From Oscillospiraceae bacterium (lineage in GTDB: Bacteria; Bacillota; Clostridia; Oscillospirales; Ruminococcaceae): DNA of 10,036 nt. The stretch spans positions 1 through 10,036 of the forward strand of contig DQFX01000020.1 of NCBI GenBank assembly GCA_003531585.1. Reading direction: 5' to 3'. A program made the position numbers and the translations under genes. Positions 7,560 through 10,036 of this stretch are shown in pieces. The notes below the pieces were generated by a model. It ran no database searches. It saw only the letters and a program-made list of their open reading frames with translations, and was not told the origin of the DNA. How positions within the stretch are numbered: position 1 is the first letter of the stretch; each line of letters begins with the position of its first letter.

Positions 7560-8273
7560 TTGATATATCAGTCGGATTTCATAACGGACGATATCGACGC
7601 GTCGGAGCTGTATTCCGGGCTTGGGGTGAAGCTCCACGGCGCTGCAATGAAGCTGATAAAAAGCAGCTACGCTGAATTCCTCCATCAGAAGGAACACCAC
7701 CCGTTCTCAATTTTCGCAGTCCCGAATGACGGCGGATTTGTCATCAGGGTATCCGCGCTGAACGACGAGGCCGCGTGTATTATCGAAGGCTTCCGGAAAG
7801 CGAAGCGGCTCAAAATCTACGGCATTGAACAGCCGGTGCGTATCGTAGGGGAGAATCCAGCCCCGGCGATACGCGCCGACAGCGCCGGGGAGCTTATCCG
7901 GGGAAATTCCTGCCGCATGGCGTTCGTCACTCCGGCTATGTTCAAGTCGCAGGGGCGGGTGTGCTGTTTTCCGGAGATAGAGCGGTATTTCTATTCCGTG
8001 ATATGCAAGTTCAGCAAGTTCGAGGGTGCGGAGCTTTCCTATGATGAGTTCTGCGAAGCTTTCGCCGCCGGGGAGACCGGGGACTTTCAGCTTCGCCGGG
8101 AGGATTACAACATCAGCGGGAATATATTCCATGGTATGACCGGGTATGTTGACTACCGCTTCCCGAAAGATCCGGAGCAGTCGCGGCTTCTGAAAACCGT
8201 GTTTGCCTACGCGACCTACTGCGGCGTCGGCGGCAAGACCGGCATGGGTATGGGCGGGTTTGTTCTGGCTTAA
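7560..8273 (+). CDS. cas6: Cas6 pre-crRNA endoribonuclease
   Basis: Processes CRISPR transcripts by cutting each repeat and leaving a 5' tag. The 237-aa protein has the Cas6 layout: an N-terminal segment LHGAAMKLI with H26 as a likely catalytic histidine, the KEHHPFSIF strand, and a C-terminal glycine-rich loop GVGGKTGMGMGG (222-233) close to the end. The substrate is presumably the repeat hairpin of all three arrays, cut after base 28. The start is TTG at 7560, with GGGGGTG (7548-7554) 5 nt upstream; no ATG lies nearby in frame. Last gene of the effector operon. The leader 2 promoter begins 5 bp after the stop with no terminator between, so operon transcripts should read through into array 2. 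Confidence 0.93.
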   Translation: MIYQSDFITDDIDASELYSGLGVKLHGAAMKLIKSSYAEFLHQKEHHPFSIFAVPNDGGFVIRVSALNDEAACIIEGFRKAKRLKIYGIEQPVRIVGENPAPAIRADSAGELIRGNSCRMAFVTPAMFKSQGRVCCFPEIERYFYSVICKFSKFEGAELSYDEFCEAFAAGETGDFQLRREDYNISGNIFHGMTGYVDYRFPKDPEQSRLLKTVFAYATYCGVGGKTGMGMGGFVLA

Positions 8274-8278
8274 AATGC

Positions 8279-8403
8279 TTGACAAATCAAAAAAATTGTG
8301 CTAAAATATAGTCAAAAGGGTGGCTAAAATGAAGCGTTATAAATGTTTTTCCAAAATTCAAGTCCGAGTTTGCCGCATAACCATGCAGGCTTGTGGGTTT
8401 GCA
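8279..8403 (+). promoter_or_regulatory. Leader and promoter of CRISPR array 2
   Basis: TTGACA (8279-8284), 17 bp, TAAAAT (8302-8307). The 46 bp from 8279 to 8324 are identical to 9725-9770 in leader 3. AGGGTGG (8317-8323) lies 5 nt before an ATG. The conserved block GTTTGCCGCATAACCATGC is at 8368-8386, with the hairpin GCCGCAT / ATGC-A-GGC (one bulged A) ending 13 bp before the repeat. This region should carry the signals both for array transcription and for Cas1-Cas2 integration at the first repeat. Confidence 0.9.
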
Positions 8404-8409
8404 GTCTGA
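8329..8409 (+). CDS. Putative leader mini-ORF 2 (26 aa)
   Basis: ATG 5 nt after AGGGTGG, about 27 bp downstream of the -10 box, so the predicted transcript would begin almost at the ribosome site. The peptide contains KCFSKIQVRVCRITMQAC and ends GFAV; the stop is the TGA of the first repeat (GTC TGA, 8404-8409). It aligns without gaps to mini-ORFs 1 and 3. Unknown function, if any; a regulatory act of translation is as likely as a peptide product. Confidence 0.33.
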   Translation: MKRYKCFSKIQVRVCRITMQACGFAV

Positions 8410-8649
8410 ACCACCCCCTCACCGCGAGGTGATTGAAACCACTGAATGCCATGCCAAGTGCAGATGTAGGCAGGTCTGAACCACCCCCTCACCGCGAGGT
8501 GATTGAAACACAACTCGCTGTTCATCAAATATGAAAAACGCGTGTCTGAACCACCCCCTCACTGCGAGGTGATTGAAACTTCTCTAATTTGGAGTTAATC
8601 ATTTGATCTACAAGTCTGAACCTCCCCCTCACCGAAAGGTGTTTGACAA
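8404..8649 (+). CRISPR. CRISPR array 2: four repeats, three spacers
   Basis: Repeats lie at 8404-8439, 8474-8509, 8544-8579 and 8614-8649; all three spacers are 34 bp. The repeat is the same as in array 1. Repeat 3 has one change (C20T, which turns the stem's C-G pair into T-G); repeat 4 is heavily worn, with changes in its 5' part, loop and tag (GTTTGACAA in place of GATTGAAAC). Leader and decay both put transcription on the + strand. No terminator is visible between the array and the cas1 remnant. Confidence 0.97.
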
Positions 8650-8694
8650 TCATACAAAACCTTGACCACATCTGAAATTTGTGAGGTACAGTCG

Positions 8695-8808
8695 GTGCGT
8701 ATTTACATAAACGAACATGGCGCAAAAGTAGGTATATCCAACGGTAAACTAGTTGTAAGCAAAAATGGCGTAAAGCTTAAGTCGCTTCCTGCTGAGCAGT
8801 TTGAATGA
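8695..8808 (+). pseudogene. cas1: cas1 N-terminal remnant (37 codons)
   Basis: From GTG 8695 the frame reads (V/M)RIYINEHGAKVGIS, then GKLVVSKNGVKLKSLPAEQ, a clear match to the first beta strands of a Cas1 N-terminal domain. GAGG (8683-8686) is 8 nt upstream. The frame stops at TGA 8806, where a normal Cas1 would continue with the rest of the beta-sheet domain and the linker. The catalytic part resumes in another frame at 8801. Together the two parts give about 254 residues against a usual 320-340, so roughly 75-90 residues are missing in addition to the frameshift. Deletion explains this better than a simple point mutation. Confidence 0.75.
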
Positions 8809-8816
8809 AAACTGCT
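8795..8816. repeat. Perfect inverted repeat at the cas1 break
   Basis: AGCAGTTT (8795-8802) and AAACTGCT (8809-8816) are exact reverse complements separated by GAATGA, which contains the stop codon of the cas1 N-terminal part. The hairpin sits exactly where Cas1 homology jumps across its missing segment. Confidence 0.85.
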
Positions 8817-9454
8817 ATTTCCCTGAAGTGGAGAAAACAATATCAATGCTATCCTCAGCCGAGAATAAATGCAGTTCCGGTAGTAATGCCGCCACCCGTG
8901 GAATCGAAGGCAGCACTTCCAGAATGTATTTTTCAGCGCTGAGTTTTTTTATTGATAAGAAGTTCGGGTTCTCAGGCAGGAACCGCCGTCCTCCAAGGGA
9001 CTGTGCTAATGCGGCATTAAGCTATAGCTATTCGGTGCTGTATAATTCCGCTGACGTTATTCTGAGAAACCATGGGTTTGATACTTTCGTGGGATTTATG
9101 CACACTTCCCAGAGCGGTCATCGTGCCCTTGCTTCTGATATGATGGAGATATTCAGACCTCTCATTTCGGATCGGGCGGTATTGGATTTCTTGAATTCTG
9201 CAAATATCGAAACCGATTTTACATACAATGGAGAGGCAGTTTATCTGTCAGACAAGGGCAGGAAAAAGCTTATCTCCTGCTTTGAAAAAGCGATATCTTC
9301 TGCTGCGTCTGCTCCTGATGGATATGAGCAGAGCTGCAGGGGGCTTATGCTGTACCATGCGGATATGCTGTCTTCCGCTGTTGATAACAAAGATGTTTCA
9401 CGTTTTGATCCATATATAGAAGGTGAAAGCAATGCACGTTCTGGTGATATATGA
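8801..9454 (+). CDS. cas1: Cas1 C-terminal catalytic domain (truncated Cas1)
   Basis: Spacer integrase catalytic domain. The frame holds GIEGSTSRMYF with E36, RRPPRDCANAALSYSYSVL, FMHTSQSGHRALASD with H101 and D113, and MMEIFRP, so the Cas1 metal-binding E-H-D set is complete. The N-terminal beta-sheet domain, which makes the Cas1 dimer, is absent from this frame and only half present in the remnant upstream. The longest start is TTG 8801, inside the inverted repeat and overlapping the upstream stop by 8 nt; ATG 8846 with GGAG at 8830-8833 is an alternative. Catalytic residues without the dimer domain probably give no working integrase, so treat it as a pseudogene fragment unless a partner supplies the rest. 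It overlaps cas2 by 23 bp. Confidence 0.75.
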   Translation: MNENCYFPEVEKTISMLSSAENKCSSGSNAATRGIEGSTSRMYFSALSFFIDKKFGFSGRNRRPPRDCANAALSYSYSVLYNSADVILRNHGFDTFVGFMHTSQSGHRALASDMMEIFRPLISDRAVLDFLNSANIETDFTYNGEAVYLSDKGRKKLISCFEKAISSAASAPDGYEQSCRGLMLYHADMLSSAVDNKDVSRFDPYIEGESNARSGDI

Positions 9455-9704
9455 TGTTTCTGACAACAAAAAGCGGCGCCGTATTTTCAGAATACTCAAT
9501 GGCTGCGGAACGCGGGTACAGGAATCCGCATTTGAGTGTATCATCTCCGAAGCAAGAATTTCCGCACTTGAAAGAAAGCTCTCAGCATTGATCGACAGAA
9601 CTGATTCTGTAAGATTTTACAGGCTTCCCGTCAATGCAAGGATATCTGTTTATGGTGATACGACCAATGAGGTATTCAGCAGCAGTTCATATGTTGTTAT
9701 TTAG
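9432..9704 (+). CDS. cas2: Cas2 adaptation protein
   Basis: Small ferredoxin-fold partner of Cas1 in spacer acquisition, 90 aa. It begins MHVLVIYDVSDNKKRRRIF, with the conserved Asp at position 8, followed by RVQESAFEC and a C-terminal YRLPVNARISVYG strand. This is full length for the family. I chose ATG 9432 because GAAGGTG (9419-9425) lies 6 nt upstream and the protein then starts as Cas2 proteins normally do; an in-frame GTG at 9423 is part of that ribosome site. The gene overlaps the end of the cas1 fragment, so the two were an operon. It looks intact even though its partner is broken. Confidence 0.93.
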   Translation: MHVLVIYDVSDNKKRRRIFRILNGCGTRVQESAFECIISEARISALERKLSALIDRTDSVRFYRLPVNARISVYGDTTNEVFSSSSYVVI

Positions 9705-9712
9705 AGAATATT

Positions 9713-9730
9713 ATATTGACAATATTGACA
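9713..9730 (+). repeat. Tandem 9-bp repeat duplicating a -35 box
   Basis: ATATTGACA occurs twice head to tail (9713-9721, 9722-9730), giving two TTGACA hexamers. Only the second has 17-bp spacing to TAAAAT; the first would be 26 bp away and is unlikely to work with it. Confidence 0.8.
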
Positions 9731-9849
9731 AATCAAAAAAATTGTGCTAAAATATAGTCAAAAGGGTGGCAAAAATGAAGCAAGATAGATGTTTTTTTGA
9801 AATCCAAATCCCGGTTTGCCGCATAACCATGCAGGCTCGTGGGGTTGCA
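9725..9849 (+). promoter_or_regulatory. Leader and promoter of CRISPR array 3
   Basis: TTGACA (9725-9730), 17 bp, TAAAAT (9748-9753), then AGGGTGG (9763-9769) and the same leader layout as array 2; 9725-9770 are identical to leader 2. The conserved GTTTGCCGCATAACCATGC block is at 9814-9832, and GCCGCAT with ATGC-A-GGC again forms a hairpin with a single bulged A just before the repeat. It starts 20 bp after cas2 with no terminator in between. Confidence 0.9.
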
Positions 9850-9855
9850 GTCTGA
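9775..9855 (+). CDS. Putative leader mini-ORF 3 (26 aa)
   Basis: ATG 5 nt after AGGGTGG; the stop TGA is bases 4-6 of the first repeat of array 3. The peptide contains RCFFEIQIPVCRITMQAR and ends GVAV. Its length and frame equal those of mini-ORFs 1 and 2, although codons 2-9 differ at many bases. Compared with mini-ORF 1, changes at codons 2 and 10 are silent and most others alter the residue. No known family is recognised. Confidence 0.33.
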   Translation: MKQDRCFFEIQIPVCRITMQARGVAV

Positions 9856-10036
9856 ACCACCTCTACACCGCGAGGTGATTGAAACTGGACATATTCTGCC
9901 CAGCGTCTAATGGTTTCATCGGTGCGTCTGAACCACCTCTACACCGCGAGGTGATTGAAACCCGAGGCCAATTGGCTCGATAATCCCCCACTTATCCGCA
10001 GTCTGAACCACCTCTACACCGCGAGGTGATTGAAAC
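9850..10036 (+). CRISPR. CRISPR array 3 (leader end; continues beyond window)
   Basis: Repeats lie at 9850-9885, 9926-9961 and 10001-10036, with spacers of 40 and 39 bp. The three repeats are identical to one another and differ from the array 1/2 repeat at positions 13, 15 and 16 (CCTCTACACC in place of CCCCCTCACC). The change at position 16 breaks the outer T-A pair, leaving a 4-bp CACC/GGTG stem that ends exactly at the expected Cas6 cut; the tag ATTGAAAC is unchanged. The window ends on the last base of a repeat, so the array must extend further or end there. Confidence 0.97.

Noticed and set aside
8274..8278. Terminator between cas6 and array 2
   Set aside because: Only five bases separate the cas6 stop from the leader 2 -35 box and no hairpin fits.
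8650..8694. Possible promoter or terminator between array 2 and cas1
   Set aside because: TTGACA at 8643 and TTGACC at 8662 lack a suitable -10 partner, and no GC-rich hairpin with a T-run is present.
9423..9431. GTG start for Cas2 three codons upstream
   Set aside because: This GTG is part of the ribosome site for ATG 9432, and Cas2 proteins normally begin at the MHVLVIYDV strand.
601..9704. Accessory CARF/HEPN effectors, reverse transcriptase-Cas1 fusion, tracrRNA or transposase
   Set aside because: Looked for and not seen: every intact reading frame of size is accounted for by the effector, Cas6, Cas1 or Cas2, and there are no transposase motifs or anti-repeat.

Overview
The window is an almost unbroken type III CRISPR-Cas locus in which every gene and array reads on the + strand. 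The order is: CRISPR array 1, a terminator, a strong promoter, a six-gene effector operon (mini-Cas10, Cas7-Cas5-Cas11-like fusion, double Cas7, Csx19-like protein, Cas7 with an insertion, Cas6), CRISPR array 2, a broken cas1, cas2, and the start of CRISPR array 3, which runs off the window end.

Organism: consensus sigma-A promoters (TTGACA, 17 bp, TAAAAT), strong AGGAGG-type ribosome sites, ATGA/TAATG gene overlaps and a GC-leaning Clostridia-like codon style suggest a Firmicute, plausibly of the Ruminococcus/Oscillospiraceae group. This is inference from style; no marker gene is present.

Effector module: the gene content matches the subtype III-D variant (III-D2/III-Dv) architecture, in which the crRNA backbone is built from fused RAMP proteins instead of several copies of one Cas7. 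Three Cas7-like units (one in the fusion, two in the double Cas7) keep an Asp at the Csm3 target-RNA cleavage position. The Cas10 is very short: it has no HD nuclease domain and carries GGDE in place of GGDD. No CARF, HEPN or NucC-type accessory effector is in the window. The simplest reading is a crRNA-guided RNA-cleaving complex with no HD DNase and uncertain cyclic-oligoadenylate output. Cas6 would cut the 36-nt repeat at the base of its small hairpin, leaving the 8-nt ATTGAAAC tag.

Adaptation module: cas2 is intact. cas1 has lost roughly 75-90 codons and is frameshifted; the break lies on a perfect 8-bp inverted repeat, and the E-H-D catalytic domain survives as a separate reading frame. 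Spacer uptake therefore probably depends on Cas1 from elsewhere, or has stopped.

Most unusual signal: all three leaders contain the same 26-codon reading frame. It has a ribosome-site-like sequence in front and its stop codon is formed by bases 4-6 of the first repeat (GTC TGA). A hairpin in the 3' part of each leader is also kept despite base changes. Leaders 2 and 3 share an identical 46-bp promoter block.
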